From NCBI GenBank assembly GCA_015179045.1, contig WHUZ01000076.1, positions 186,001 to 250,000 on the forward strand: a DNA stretch of 64,000 nt, read 5' to 3'. The notes under the pieces were generated by a model, which saw nothing but the letters and a program-made list of their open reading frames with translations, ran no database searches and had not been told where the DNA came from. Below, one piece after another: positions 52,183-63,243 of this stretch. Made by a program: the position numbers and the translations under genes. Origin of the DNA: Kalaharituber pfeilii (Eukaryota; Ascomycota; Pezizomycetes; Pezizales; Pezizaceae). Within the stretch, counting starts at the first letter, position 1, and every line of letters starts with the position of its first letter.

Positions 52183-55100
52183 ATGGTCGGAGAGAAAGAA
52201 ATCAGCACGCAAGCATCAGTCCCCAAGCAAAGAAAAAGGGATTGGTTCCTGAAGCCATTCAGGCGAGACGACCGAAGTCGCTCCCCAAGTCGTAGTGATG
52301 GGGATCAAATTTCACCTGCACATGTTCAACAATCTCCTCAGAATGTACAAGGAAAAGCGGGTAAAGAAGAGAAGGTAGATGCTGCTGACCCCGCAGGACA
52401 GCAGAATGCCGAAGGTTCGACCCTCCCCCCCTATCCCCCCCAAAAATAGAGCTCCAGGAGAGGAGACCTAATTCGTTAGCATCAGATGCGGAGGAGGAGA
52501 AGCGTTTCCCTCACTACAAATCTTGCCAAACCAACCTTCCGACCGCATCAGCCGGACAGCAGGACAATAATTCTGTCAATTTATGGGTGGAAGTGCATGA
52601 AAGTCTTCCGGCGGAAGTCAAAAGGATCCTGGTGGACTGCGGAATAATCATCAATGCAAAATCAAGCCAAACCGGGTTTCTGGATGAAATTCTGAGTGTT
52701 GCAAAGGAGGCAAAAGAGAAAGCGGAAGCGAAAAGTGGAAAATTTAAGTTTGGGAGCATGGAAATAGATCTGGGTCAAAAGGTGCAAGCAATAATCTGCT
52801 GGATTGATAAGTTCAAGAATATTGGGGACATAGTCGTACAATATGATCCAGTGCATGCTGCGTTGCCTTGGGCGGGGGTTAGATTTATCTTGCAGGTAAG
52901 TAAATTTCGAAATAGCTCCCTTTTTGCCTCTTCGGGATAGAGTCCACCTATCTACCTATCATGTGGTGGATTGAGACCAGTTGTTGCCAGAATACTAACA
53001 GGATTTGGTCCGCCAGATCATTGTTGACAGACAGGAATCTATGGAAGCAGCACTCATTGGAATGGAACGCATTACTATGCTCATTAGCCAAGGTACCATA
53101 TATGAGCAGTTATATCTAACAATTGAGGAACCGTCTACCCAGGGGAGGGATGCAAAGAACACCCTTTACAGAGCTCTTATAAAATTATATACAGCGATCC
53201 TGACTCTGTTGAGCATTCTCATGCGAAATTTTATGAGTAACACAGGTACGTGGTATGCTCCTGTACTATATGGCTATACGTCTACTAAGTACAATGCAAA
53301 AATCATTTATATACATTAGCGAAACGTATTCTAAGAAGTGCAATCAATCCGGGCGCTATTATAGAAAAACTGAAGGCATTGGATGGTCCAGAGTGCGCAG
53401 TGAACGCAGCAGCTAGTGTAGTGGAATCGTGCTGTAAGTTTCCTCCAATAACACTTTCATGATGCTCTGCCGCTAATTTAGCTGTACCACTTGGAATACA
53501 GATCAGGCAGAGTCAAGACATTTCCATAAAGGTGCGGGGTTGCAATCACTATGCATGACATATTCACTCTAAACTTCGCGCTTTATTCAGAAACTTTCAA
53601 GGATCTCAAAATGCTTCTGAAAAGCTTTGAGGCTATCCTAAACCGAGTGGATACAACTGTTGCTAAGATGTACCGGAGAATTGAAGGTATATAAGTATTC
53701 TGTCTTGAAATTAAACCCTATATACGAAATATTGACTTATTGCTGGTGTCTAGATACGGAGAGAGTCAAGATCCTTGAATGGTTCTCTAAGATCCCGTAT
53801 AAAGGCCACCATGACTATGCACAAGAGGGCCGTGTGAAGGGAACTGGACAATGGCTTTTTGAACGACAAGAATTTCAAAGTTGGCTGAGGTCACAGCAGT
53901 CAGAAATGTTATGGCTGCATGGAATTCGTGAGTTGAACTTGTCATCATCCCTACACAAAGAGAATTGCTAACCAACCAAATTCAGCTGGTGCTGGAAAGA
54001 CAAAGCTCGTGTGAGTATTAAGTCCTATATTTGCAAGGCAGGCTGCTAATATAACCTTGGTGATAAACAGCTCTGCTATTATTGATCATCTGCAACCAAA
54101 AGTGGACAAAGTCTCATTCTTCTATTGTAAGCGGGACGAAGAGCTCCGGCGGGATAGGCAGCAAATTTTACTCGCTCTAGTGAAACAGCTTGCATGTCCT
54201 GACAATGAGACAATCTGTACGATAGTACAGGAAAGTTATGAGAAGGAGCACAAAGATCCTTCTGCAAGAAAGCATCTTCCCTTTGATGCAACAGCCACCC
54301 TTCTTACCCAATTGGTAGACTGCTACCGTGAACCCATCATTGTCCTAGATGCTTTGGATGAATGCCCCCAAAAGACAATTGTTGACATTCTCGATGCATT
54401 CTTTACCATCATGAAGGCTTCGAAGGTTTCTGTGAAGGTGCTAGTGTCCAGCCGCCACAGCCTAGATATTGAGATTCGCATGCGGAATGTTCCTCATGTA
54501 TGCATTGAAGCACGAGACAATGCTCAGGATATTCAAAATTATGTGGAAACTGAGTTAGATACCCGAATCAAGGCAAAGAGGCTGCTCCAGGGAAGGGTGT
54601 CACGAGACCTTAGGGCAAAGATACAGGAGGTACTGTTAGATGGTGCCAATGGAATGTAAGTCATCTATCCAGCTTATCCGCCTATGAGATGCTTTCTTCA
54701 CCAAACCATAGTATCTTAAAGTGAGCGACTGCTATTGATTTCTAAAGATGCTTACAACCGCAATAGGTTCCTCTGGGTTGATTATCAATTACAGGAACTC
54801 TGCAGCCTATGTCTGGAGTGGGACGTCCGTGTGCGGCTGGGAAAGCTTCCTAAGGATTTGACCGAAGTTTATCAAGAAATCATGACTTCAATAAAATCCC
54901 AACCTGGGAGTGCACCTCTCCTTGCAGAGCGCGCGCTAAAGTGGATGCTAGTTTCCTTGGAACCGTTGAGGCCTAAAGAATTGTGTGCAGCTTCGGAGGT
55001 GGACTCAACGATTCCCATAAATCAAACCGGTGAAGACACAGAAACTACAGGCATAGGGGTTGAAGTTAAGGTTCTCCTCAGCTTTTGTTCGGGATTACTT

Positions 55101-57074
55101 GTTTTAGACAAGTCTCTTAGAGTCATTCGCTTTGCGCACTTGTCCGTACAAGAATATCTAGAAACAAGGATTAATGGGTGGAGTGTTTTGGACGCTCAAC
55201 TTCTTGTCGCTGAGGCTTGTTTATGGATCGTCCAGAGGTATGGGAATATGTTAAAAGACTCCGAGGATAGCTCAGACTGGGATTGCTTAGACACGCATAG
55301 CTTAGGCGACGATTGCTTAGACACGCATAGCTTAGACGAGGATAGCTTAGACATGGATAGCTTAGACGATGATAGCTCAGAAGTGTACAAGGACCACTTA
55401 GAAGAGAACAAGAGTGTGCAGCACCAGCAAATTCTCTATAGGTACTCTGCCAGCTACTGGTTTAAACACTGCCGGTCTTATCAGTGTTTAATTACGCCCT
55501 TACCTGCAGCCAATACAACAGCAGCTGCTTCATGGCATCCTCGGGAACTCAAATTGCTGCACAGCTTCTTGGGTTCTTTAAATGCCCCAAGTGAAGCTTA
55601 CGTGAAGTGGGTAAAATCGTTAGAGCGGATGGATGAGGGGCAGATAAGGTGGTCAGTGATATCAACCCCGTTACGACCAGTTTTTGCTGCGGCAATGGGT
55701 GGCCTGGGAGAGTTGATTAGCAGGCTGTGGTCCTCAGAGGAGATCAATGTGGATGAACGGAACAGTAGCAATCAACCCCTGCTTAATTTGGCTGCTATGA
55801 GTGGAGAAACATGGATAGTAAAACAAATGCTGGATCGAGGGGCTAATGTGAACGCTGCGAGTGGCAAGTATGGAACTGCCCTAGGTACAGCTGCACGCGG
55901 GGGATATAAGGAAATTGTCACACTCCTGCTGGATCGAGGGGCTGATGTGAACTCTGCGGGTGGTGAGTATGGAACTGCCCTGGGTGCAGCTGCATTCCAG
56001 GGGCATAAGGAAATTGTCACACTCCTGCTGGATCGAGGGGCTGATGTGATCTCTGCGGGTGGTGAGTATGGAACTGCCCTGGGTGCAGCTGCACGCGGGG
56101 GATATAAGGAAATTGTCACACTCCTGCTGGATCGAGGGGCTGATGTGAACTCTGCGGGTGGCAAGTATGGAACTGCCCTGGGTGTAGCTGCATTCTGCGG
56201 GCATAAGGAAATTGTCACACTCCTGCTGGATCGAGGGGCTGATGTGAACTCTGCGGGTGGTGAGTATGGAACTGCCCTGGTTATAGCGGCATATCAGAGA
56301 GATAAGGAAATTGTCACACTCCTGCTGGACCGAGGTGCTGATGTGAACTCTGCGGGTGGCGAGTATGGAACTGCCCTGGGTGCAGCTGCATACAGGGGAC
56401 GTAAGGAAATTGTCACACTCCTGCTGGATCGAGGGGCTGATGTGAACTCTGCGGGTGGCGAGTATGGAACTGCCCTGGGTGTAGCTGCATTCTGGGGATA
56501 TAAGGAAATTGTCACACTCCTGCTGGATCAAGGGGCTGATGTGAACTCTGCGGGTGGCAAGTATGGAACTGCCCTAGGTGTAGCTGCATTCCAGGGGCAT
56601 AAGGAAATTGTCACACTCCTGCTGGATCAAGGGGCTGATGTGAACTCTGCGGGTGGCGTGTATGGAACTGCCCTGGGTGTAGCTGTATTCTGGGGGCATA
56701 AGGAAATTGCCACACTCCTGCTGGATCGAGGGGCTGATGTGAACTCTGCGAGTGGCGTGTATGGAACTGCCCTGGGTGCAGCTGTATTCTGGGGGCATAA
56801 GGAAATTGTCACACTCCTGCTGGATCGAGGGGCTGATGTGAACTCTGCGGGTGGCGAGTATGGAACTGCCCTGGGTGCAGCTGCATTCTGGGGGCATAAG
56901 GAAATTGTCACACTCCTGCTGGATCGAGGGGCTGATGTGATCTCTGCGGGTGGCGTGTATGGAACTGCCCTGGATGCAGCTGTATCCAGGGGACATGAAG
57001 AAATTGTCAAAATCCTGCTGGATCGAGGAGCCGATCCAAGTCCTACTGTCCCGAAGGTATCATCCCACCCTTGA
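52183..57074 (+). CDS. NLR-type STAND protein: NACHT with C-terminal ankyrin repeats
   Basis: Proposed exons: 52183-52360, 52405-52895, 53017-53245, 53320-53433, 53502-53531, 53591-53686, 53754-53927, 53986-54010, 54071-54655, 54767-57074. All junctions keep frame and give 1409 residues. Basic Ser-rich N-terminus (RDWFLKPFRRDDRSRSPSRS), then an NWD/NACHT-N-like region (VHESLPAEVKRILVDCG, DPVHAALPWAGVRFILQ, MERITMLISQGTIYEQLYL), Walker A GAGKTKL (about 439-445, on a 25-nt exon), Walker B IIVLDALDEC (535-544), VLVSSRHS (569-576), a winged-helix-like part (LGKLPKDLTEVYQEIMTSIK, FAHLSVQEYLE), an Asp-rich repeat and 12 ankyrin repeats (about 978-1400). Fungal NLRs of this type act in non-self recognition or programmed death (established for the class; role here inferred). 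The only doubtful junction is the 44-bp first intron; otherwise a frameshift in C-runs at 52423-52440 would be needed. A related pseudogene lies at 162-5690. Confidence 0.88.
55265..55400 (+). repeat. Asp-rich 30-bp tandem repeat inside the NLR
   Basis: Three-plus units of GATTGCTTAGACACGCATAG with CTTAGGCGAC-like ends encode DCLDTHSLGD, DCLDTHSLDE, DSLDMDSLDD. The repeat sits between winged helix and ankyrin parts and gives a strongly acidic linker, about residues 808-853. Confidence 0.85.
55778..57045 (+). repeat. Twelve near-identical ankyrin repeats (99-bp units)
   Basis: The 33-residue unit KEIVTLLLDRGADVNSAGG, xYGTALGxAAxxGx recurs twelve times, nearly identical at DNA level outside a few codons. 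Variation concentrates before YGTAL (E/K/V), after it (G/V/D, A/V/T/I) and in the turn before KEIV (RGGY, FQGH, FCGH, YQRD, YRGR, FWGY, SRGH). Those turn residues face the ligand groove in ankyrin folds (established). Confidence 0.92.
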
Positions 57075-57504
57075 TTGGAAAAGCCACAAGGTATGTTAAG
57101 CATACCCGGTATCAGCATACCCCCGATATCAACATACAATGTCCGATCCTACGTGCAAAAAAGACGGTATTTCCGTACTAGCATTTGCTTTATTTTTTTT
57201 TTTTTTGTTCGTTTGTCTGTATATGGGCTTGTAACGGGACTTAATCTACGTTTATTTTGGGTACTTATCGATGAGAGGTATTCCTGTGCAGCCCCTCCCG
57301 ATTGTTAACAGTTCTGTCTACGCTACTCACTTCCTTATTCACCCCTTGTTGCAATGTTGCCAAGTGTATTTACCCCTCTATTAAGCCCTTTACCTTTCAA
57401 ATCAAATTCTCTAACTTCGCATGTCCCCAAACGAGCCTTTTCCATGCTTCTTGATATAGGTATTGTCGGGCGTTTGGCATATTCCACATTAATATGTGCC
57501 TTAT
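57075..57504. other. 3' flank of the NLR gene
   Basis: A T-run at 57193-57207 and no recognised gene. ATACCCGGTATCAGCATACC, then CCCGATATCAACATAC, is an imperfect short repeat just after the stop. Confidence 0.4.
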
Positions 57505-57519
57505 GACGAAGGTTCAGGG

Positions 57520-57952
57520 AGATTGGCGGGATGGGTGGGGGTAAGGGTCTACGTGCTTGGAGGTGGCAAATGGGGAAGGGGATGGACCGGAGTGCAGGTG
57601 GTGCGGGGAGGAGGAGGAGACGACGAGACATCTGTTAGGACAGTGCAGAGTGTGGCGGCGGAGGTGGCCGGGGGGGGGAAGATCACGTGAGGAGACCGCC
57701 GAGGGTCGAAGGGGAAGGGGGGGAAGATCCGCTGATGAGGTTGATGAAGATGCTCGGGGAGTGAAGGATCCGCTGGTGAGGTTGATGAAGATGCTCGGGG
57801 AGTGACGTTACCTTTTCTTTTAGCTACATTTATGGTCGGTAGGGGGGGGAAGGGGACTAATTCTTGTTACTATTCTCTCTATAAATCCATAGCACATCGC
57901 CATAGCCCATAGGGCGGCCAGCGATTAATGATATAAAAAAAAAAAAAAAAAA
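57520..57952 (+). mobile_element. 5'-truncated LINE 3' end, tail A
   Basis: Perfect 15-bp duplication GACGAAGGTTCAGGG (57505-57519 and 57953-57967). Encodes KGDGPECRWCGEEEETTRHL with LGQCRVWRRRW (CCHC) and the ORF2 end. The last 39 bp of coding (GATCCGCTGATGAGGTTGAT, GAAGATGCTCGGGGAGTGA) are duplicated in tandem at 57727-57805. Tail A and poly-A follow. Confidence 0.92.
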
Positions 57953-58273
57953 GACGAAGGTTCAGGGGTATGTTGAGGTTCAGGAGTATGTGAACATTTT
58001 ACTCGGTACGTTGATATGGCATTCCCGGTTGTCACCAAGGTATTTTCTGACAGGGGTGTGCACATTTCAATCAGTACTATTATAGATGATATCGCCTTAC
58101 GTGCTGCCCTTATCTCCACGTGTTATCCATGCCACGCTTGCCTTTTACCCATTCCGTCGTCGTCACCACAATGAATATGTAGGCTCATGAAGATCAAGAG
58201 TGCAGAAACTGACAAACAGTAGGCGACCAGAGTAGTTCGTGTAAATACTTACTCTTTTCAACTCACCTGAAGT

Positions 58274-58445
58274 CTTTTTTTATTGTTAAATCATTACTCG
58301 TATACTTACCGCCCTACGCGCTTAATGACAAAGGAGATAATGGGGAAAGAATTAAAATGTCGAACTATTTCAGAGAAAGATCAAGCGCCGCCGTCATCTC
58401 TCCACCCATCTTGTCAGTTCCACCAGTGGGTCCGGTTCGTCCTCC
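58274..58445 (-). mobile_element. Diverged LINE 3' end, tail A
   Basis: T-run, TTAAATCATTACTCG, then a degraded hairpin. Minus-strand coding ends EDEPDPLVELTRWVER-stop (58394), like other ORF2 ends here. The 5' edge and target duplication are not visible. Confidence 0.6.
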
Positions 58446-59529
58446 AGTGTCGGTGGTTTTCTTATTCCGGTGGATCCTACGCATTTCTTTGGTTGGTTAG
58501 TCGTATTACGATGCCGAAAGTGCCGTGTCACACGTCGACAATGCCGAAATCAATATATGTATCGGAGTGGAAGATGGTTACTTTAGTATCCGAACAAGGC
58601 AGCACGGTATGCTGGCGCCGGGTCGATATGAGACACAAATCGGGGATTTATGCGTTGACAAAGAAAAGACCCATAGAAAGAATCTCGATGTTGCAAGGAT
58701 GTCTGTGGTCACACTTGGCAAAAGAGATCAAGGCGGAAATCAAGTTCGCAGCATTCTCACATGTGGATCGTTATCGCGACCAATCGCAAACCAGAAGCTT
58801 GTGTACAGTTGATGCCTAACTGCCACATACCAACTCTCCTAATACGTACGTACGGTAAACTACACTCAGAGCCTGTCACAGGGCAGAAGGCTTCTAATAA
58901 TTACATATTTAACGCGTATAGTAATGTGGTTGTGAATTGGTTACTATGCCTCCCCCCGTTCTCGGAATTACCTCTTAAGATTAACATCGCGTAACTAGCG
59001 CAAATCGGGGACTGGATGAAATCCACAAACATTTGGCCGTAGCTATAGAAACCTGCGGCATGCTGCAAATACATAATGCTACAGCATGAGAATCGCGGTT
59101 CTTTCTCTCATATGGGAGTACTGTACAGGTTAAGCTTGTCAATCTAGCGTGGTCCAATCGAGAACCCTGTATATATTTGCAAGAATGTCGCAATCAACTG
59201 CATGCAGAGCCACTATGTCCCACTTTGTGCTTAGAGCCCCACAAAGGGAGCAACGACGAACGGACTTGGGGAAAATCAGGCTCTCTTCTAAGGCACCGCA
59301 TTGGATTGCACCGAGGACCTAAAGAAAACAAAACTTCCGCAACGAATCGCTATACGCACATTTTTTTCTTTTTTCCCTTTCACGCCACCCTGCTTGCAGC
59401 TATTCGCCATGGCAGGGCAACTTTCGCCGGGTAGCAACATGCCTGCTCACTCTCAATCCGGGAACACGATTCCGTTCGACAGCCGAATATTACGAGAATC
59501 GCTCTCAAAATTTCAGAGCACTCTGACAC
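58446..59529. other. Gene-poor stretch with a tail-B relic
   Basis: Bases 59358-59417 (T-run, CACGCCACCCTGCTTGCAGC, TATTCGCCATGGCAGGGC) are a minus-strand tail B without an obvious duplication. The plus frame 58283-58819 has no recognisable protein. Confidence 0.45.
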
Positions 59530-59805
59530 CGGGACCTCTCCGGGCAGGCCGGACTGGCCTGCCCGGATGCAGGGGTATTGACAGGGGACTGTAGACTAGC
59601 CTGCCCGGTTGCAGAGGTATCTACAGGGGGTCTTCAAAGCGCATGCCAGGCTTATGCATATGCGTGAGAGGCGAGGTATGTAGACACTCCTACATATATT
59701 GGTTTTATAGACAGCATACATACGTTCTGAGGGTGTTCCGGAGGTGGTTCCAGAGGTTGTTCCGGAGGCTACTTCGGAGGCGGTTTCGGAGGCCGTTTGA
59801 GCTCG

Positions 59806-59945
59806 AACAGCCTCTGGAACAGTATTTCCATGGCCTCTGGAACAGCCTCTGGAATAGCCTCTGGAACAGCCTCTGGAATAGCCTCTGGAACAGCCTCTGG
59901 AATAGCCTCTGGAACAGCTCTTGGAATAGCCTTGGAAAAGCTTCT
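59806..59945 (+). repeat. 15-bp tandem repeat GCCTCTGGAACA/ATA
   Basis: Eight to nine units alternate AGCCTCTGGAACAGC and CTCTGGAATAGC, decaying to the right. A related GGAGGCGGTTTC-type repeat precedes it (59730-59800). The Trp-Asn-Ser-Leu repeat ORF across it is a by-product. Confidence 0.85.
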
Positions 59946-60158
59946 AGAAAAGCCCTGAAGAGCAGTCTCGAAAGCTTAGGACCTATCAGAATAGTAAGTT
60001 TTGATCATTATAATGCCTGAACCTATGCTTATCATGGTTGCCTGCAGTGCCATTTTTATATTCCTAGTAGAGGACTTATATCTATTTTCCTTGATAGGTA
60101 TAGGACTGTTGGTGTTGCAAGTCCCAAATTCATTATGTCAGCAGTCCGGATACTTTTG

Positions 60159-60212
60159 TTTGTTCTAACATCATTAATCTCGTGCCGCCCTATGGGCTAT
60201 GGCGATCCAACT
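60159..60212 (-). mobile_element. Solo tail-A insertion, minus strand, no A-run
   Basis: CATTAATCTCGTGCCGCCCT and ATGGGCTATGGCGAT form a clear hairpin end with only a short T-rich remnant instead of poly-T. Flanks GTCCGGATACTTTTG and GTCCGGATACTTCTG (60144-60158, 60213-60227) fit a 15-bp duplication with one mismatch. A third GTCCGGATACTT at 60353 means it may also be a local repeat. Confidence 0.65.
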
Positions 60213-60407
60213 GTCCGGATACTTCTGACATAATAAAATTGGACACTATCCACGAAATTTGGACTGGTCTCATAAACATCCACAGCTAAGCATACGAAAA
60301 TATGCTAGTTTATGCCAACTACTGCATAGCGCATGATATGCATTTATCCCCTGTCCGGATACTTATTTTTCGGCTGGTAGAACCTCTGCAACCGGGCAGG
60401 CTAAGTA

Positions 60408-61056
60408 CAGTCTACCCTTGCTATAACGAAAACCAAAAATCTGGCACTTTTTTTTCGTTATAGCAAGGTTTGGTTATAGAATATTGGGTGGCAAGCTTAG
60501 TCATGTCCTTGGCAGCTGAATTTAGAAGCCCGAGTAGCTAAGCTGCCACCCAAATTTATGGCAACAGATTTAACTTCGGAAAAAATGAGAGTACAAAATT
60601 GAGAGTACAGAAGTATTGATCAAGTACTATGCAGATGCAAAAATCAATCATGTTGTTGAAGCAAAATTACCTACAAAGCCGAGCCTCAAGTTAGAAAAGC
60701 AGCAACTATGCAAAAAGAAGACTGGAGCTGCAACAAGAAGAATCCCGAGACGCAGTTCGAAAGCATTTCACAATGAATCCGGTACGATCCATACACACCC
60801 TTTTTTGTGGAATTGGGCTTAGAAGTTTCTAGTTGTGCAATTGGGTGGTCCTTGATAAGTCATGCATTCCACTAGCCATTTTTCGTTATAGCAAGAATAA
60901 TTTGTGTGTACACAGAAATAACTTTCACTCAATCTAATTTTCGTTTCGTTATTTGGTGGATTTTCGTTATAGCAAGAGGTCTTTGAGTGCGAACGGAATA
61001 ATGGCTCCGTGCAATTTTCGGTATAGCAAGGTTTTCGCTATAGCAAGGGTAGACTG
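60408..61056. repeat. Pogo-like MITE nested in a TIR
   Basis: TA flanks both ends (60406-60407 and 61057-61058). Inverted ends CAGTCTACCCTTGCTATAAC with GAAAA; TTTTCGTTATAGCAAG-type copies recur inside (about 60466, 60878, 60961, 61016). Such ends are typical of pogo/Tigger-like families (established). No transposase inside. Confidence 0.88.
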
Positions 61057-61149
61057 TAGTCTACAGTCCCCTGTCGATACCTCTGCATGCGGGCAGGCCA
61101 GACTAGCCTGCCCGGAGAGGTCCCGAGCGCAATGAATCCAACAGGCCGT

Positions 61150-61330
61150 GATCTGCATTGGACTGAAACCCCCTGGACCAGCCTGGACCGACCTGGACCG
61201 GCCTGATCCACATGAATCAGGCCAACCAGGCCAGTCCAGGCCAACCAGGCCAGTCCAGGCCAACCAGGCCAGTCCAGGCCAACCAGGCCGGTCCAGACCA
61301 TTCAGGCCAGTCCAGGCCAGTTCAGGCCAA
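61150..61330. repeat. Minisatellite CCAGGCCAACCAGGCCAGT
   Basis: Units of 18-19 bp recur about eight times (strict from 61208 to 61285, diverged GGACCGACCT-type copies before). No gene context. Confidence 0.85.
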
Positions 61331-61650
61331 TTAACCAAATGACTCCACAGCTACCCAGGTGAATTGAGGCCAGCATTTACCAGATTGTTTGAGTATTTAA
61401 ATGAGTAGAATCTCTCGTATATCTAGAATTTTAAACAGCATCGGTCTACGACTTTTGTCAAGTATGTATCACTTTGTATTCAAGTATATATACTAAGAAA
61501 TATTTTAGAAATGATGGACCTTCCAGATAATACAACAGACGGGACTCAATTCTTCGATGATGATACCTAATGCGCAACTGTCAATTACTGATAGCGGAAA
61601 TATCCAGGACTATTGAAATCTAATTCACCTGGGTTAAATTCTAAAATCGC
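61331..61650. other. Gene-free stretch
   Basis: AT-rich, nothing recognised. Confidence 0.4.
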
Positions 61651-62059
61651 TTGAATTTACGTAAATGGCCTGGCCTGTTGGATTCATTGCATGAGAGTAG
61701 GCATGAGCGTTTGTTCTTCTGCACGGAGAGAGGGGGTCCTATCACCAATTTCGGTTGTTGCACACTTCGTGAGCTACAGGCACACATTGAGAAGCTACAG
61801 GCACACATTGAGAAGAGACATTCCAGCCCACAAACCACAGCCGGGGGTTCCCCGCTTTTCAGCGACCCCGGGCAACAAGGTATGCGAGCTTACATGAGCC
61901 ACGACCAGTGTCATCGCACTCGAGAGATGGAATGCAGCAAAGGACCAGTATTGGAGGAATATAGAAGGTTGCATATGGGGTTGTTGCAGCAGCATCTGCA
62001 GAGAGAGAGGGAGTATCAGGAGAGGATGTTGGCAGAGAGGCAGAGAGAGGCAGCGGAGA

Positions 62060-62123
62060 TTTTTTTTATTTTTTTTATTTTTATTTCATTACTCGCATGC
62101 CGCCTGATAGGCTATGGCGAGGT
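62060..62123 (-). mobile_element. Solo tail-A insertion, minus strand
   Basis: 64 bp, T-rich run, TTCATTACTCGCATG and hairpin (arms GCCT/AGGC). Perfect 13-bp duplication GAGGCAGCGGAGA (62047-62059 and 62124-62136); removal restores the charged helix. Confidence 0.92.
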
Positions 62124-62311
62124 GAGGCAGCGGAGAGAGAGGCATTGGAGAAGAAGGAGAAGGAGAGAAGGAAACGGGAGATGAGGGAGAAGGAACAGAC
62201 AGAGGCGAGGGAGAAGCGGGAGAGGGAGCTGCAGGAGATGTGGCAGGGGGAGAGGGAGCTACGGGAAAGGGAGCAGCGGGGAAGGGCGATGAGGGAGAGG
62301 GAGATAAGGGA

Positions 62312-62366
62312 GAATCACCCTAACCCACACGGCGGCATGCGATCACTGATGTTAAAAGAAAATAAA
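62312..62366 (+). mobile_element. Diverged solo tail A
   Basis: ATCACCCTAACCCACACGGC, GGCATGCGATCACTGATGTT and AAAAGAAAATAAAATA replace part of the charged helix. The repetitive GGGAGAG flanks hide any duplication. Confidence 0.65.
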
Positions 62367-62566
62367 ATATGGGAGAGGGTGGTGCGGGAAAGGGAGCAGC
62401 GGGAGAGGGAGCAGCGGGAGACGGCGATGAGGGAGAGTGAGATAAGGGAGAGGGAGAAGCACAAGGCAATATCGGAGACCAGAGGGTCTGGTGCGCCGCG
62501 GCCGCAGGTGATTGACTTGTCTCGGGATTCAAGCTCGGTGGTGGGGATTCAGTCGATGGTAGATCA

Positions 62567-62623
62567 CCTCGCCGTAGCCCACAGGGCGGAATGCGAGTAA
62601 TGATATAAAAAAACAAAAAAACA
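62567..62623 (+). mobile_element. Solo tail-A insertion
   Basis: 57 bp with hairpin, GCGAGTAATGATAT and A-run. Duplication ATGGTAGATCA (62556-62566 and 62624-62634). Removal restores the reading IQSMVDHGPAGRDRPQVVER. Confidence 0.92.
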
Positions 62624-63181
62624 ATGGTAGATCATGGGCCTGCTGGTAGGGATAGGCCTCAGGTTGTGGAGAGGGACATTTTGCGTGCTTACTCCGATCC
62701 ACGGGAGCAGCATAGGATGGATCAGGCGAGGGAACAGGAGAAACGGCAAACAATATTGGTGGAGGACTCACGAGATCCAAGAGCGATAGCTGAGCAGGCT
62801 GAGAGGGCTAGGCGTGAAAGGGAGTGGGAGAGGAGCAGGATGATGGAGATCGAGCATCAAAGGGCTGTAGGCCAACCAGGGACAAGGCCAATGTCGGCTG
62901 CGGGTCATAGTACGCCAACTGGGATTGCTCCTCCGCAGACACATTTGCACCATTCTGCTCCTCAACAGCCGACACCATCGCAAATGCGTCACGAAGAGTA
63001 TCTGCCGCCAAGTCAGCCGGCAATGGAGCAGAGGCAGCAACATCCGTTCTCCACGTCGTATGCAGGCATTTCAAATTTGCCGGGCGCGAACCCGCACTCC
63101 CCCGGAGTGCAGTCACCCTCGAAGCCATTGCCCTCTTCCGCGTATCAGACGGGGTCGCCGGGTCCAATGGGGAGCAGTATA

Positions 63182-63243
63182 TATTTTTTTTTTTTTTTTT
63201 TTATTTCATTACTCGCATGCCGCCTGACAGGCTATGGCGAGGG
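63182..63243 (-). mobile_element. Solo tail-A insertion, minus strand
   Basis: 62 bp; T-run, TTTCATTACTCGCATG, hairpin (arms GCCT/AGGC). Perfect 13-bp duplication GGGGAGCAGTATA (63169-63181 and 63244-63256). Removal restores MGSSIGYYQGERY. Confidence 0.92.

Larger units (their letters stand above)
59530..61125. repeat. Inverted-repeat element with about 90-bp TIRs
   Basis: The left arm CGGGACCTCTCCGGGCAGGC, then TGCCCGG.TGCAGRGGTAT and GACAGGGGACTGTAGACTA, reappears inverted at the right end, where it is split by a MITE (60408-61056). Internal arms CCTGCCCGGTTGCAGAGGT also match. The interior contains tandem repeats and one solo-tail-like insert, and no transposase. Confidence 0.75.

Noticed and set aside
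55772..57139. Long minus-strand open frames opposite the ankyrin repeats
   Set aside because: They follow the 99-bp repeat unit exactly and arise because the repeat is open on both strands; the plus frame has the real domain.
59643..60020. Protein with Trp-Asn-Ser-Leu repeats
   Set aside because: It is the translation of a 15-bp minisatellite inside a non-coding element.
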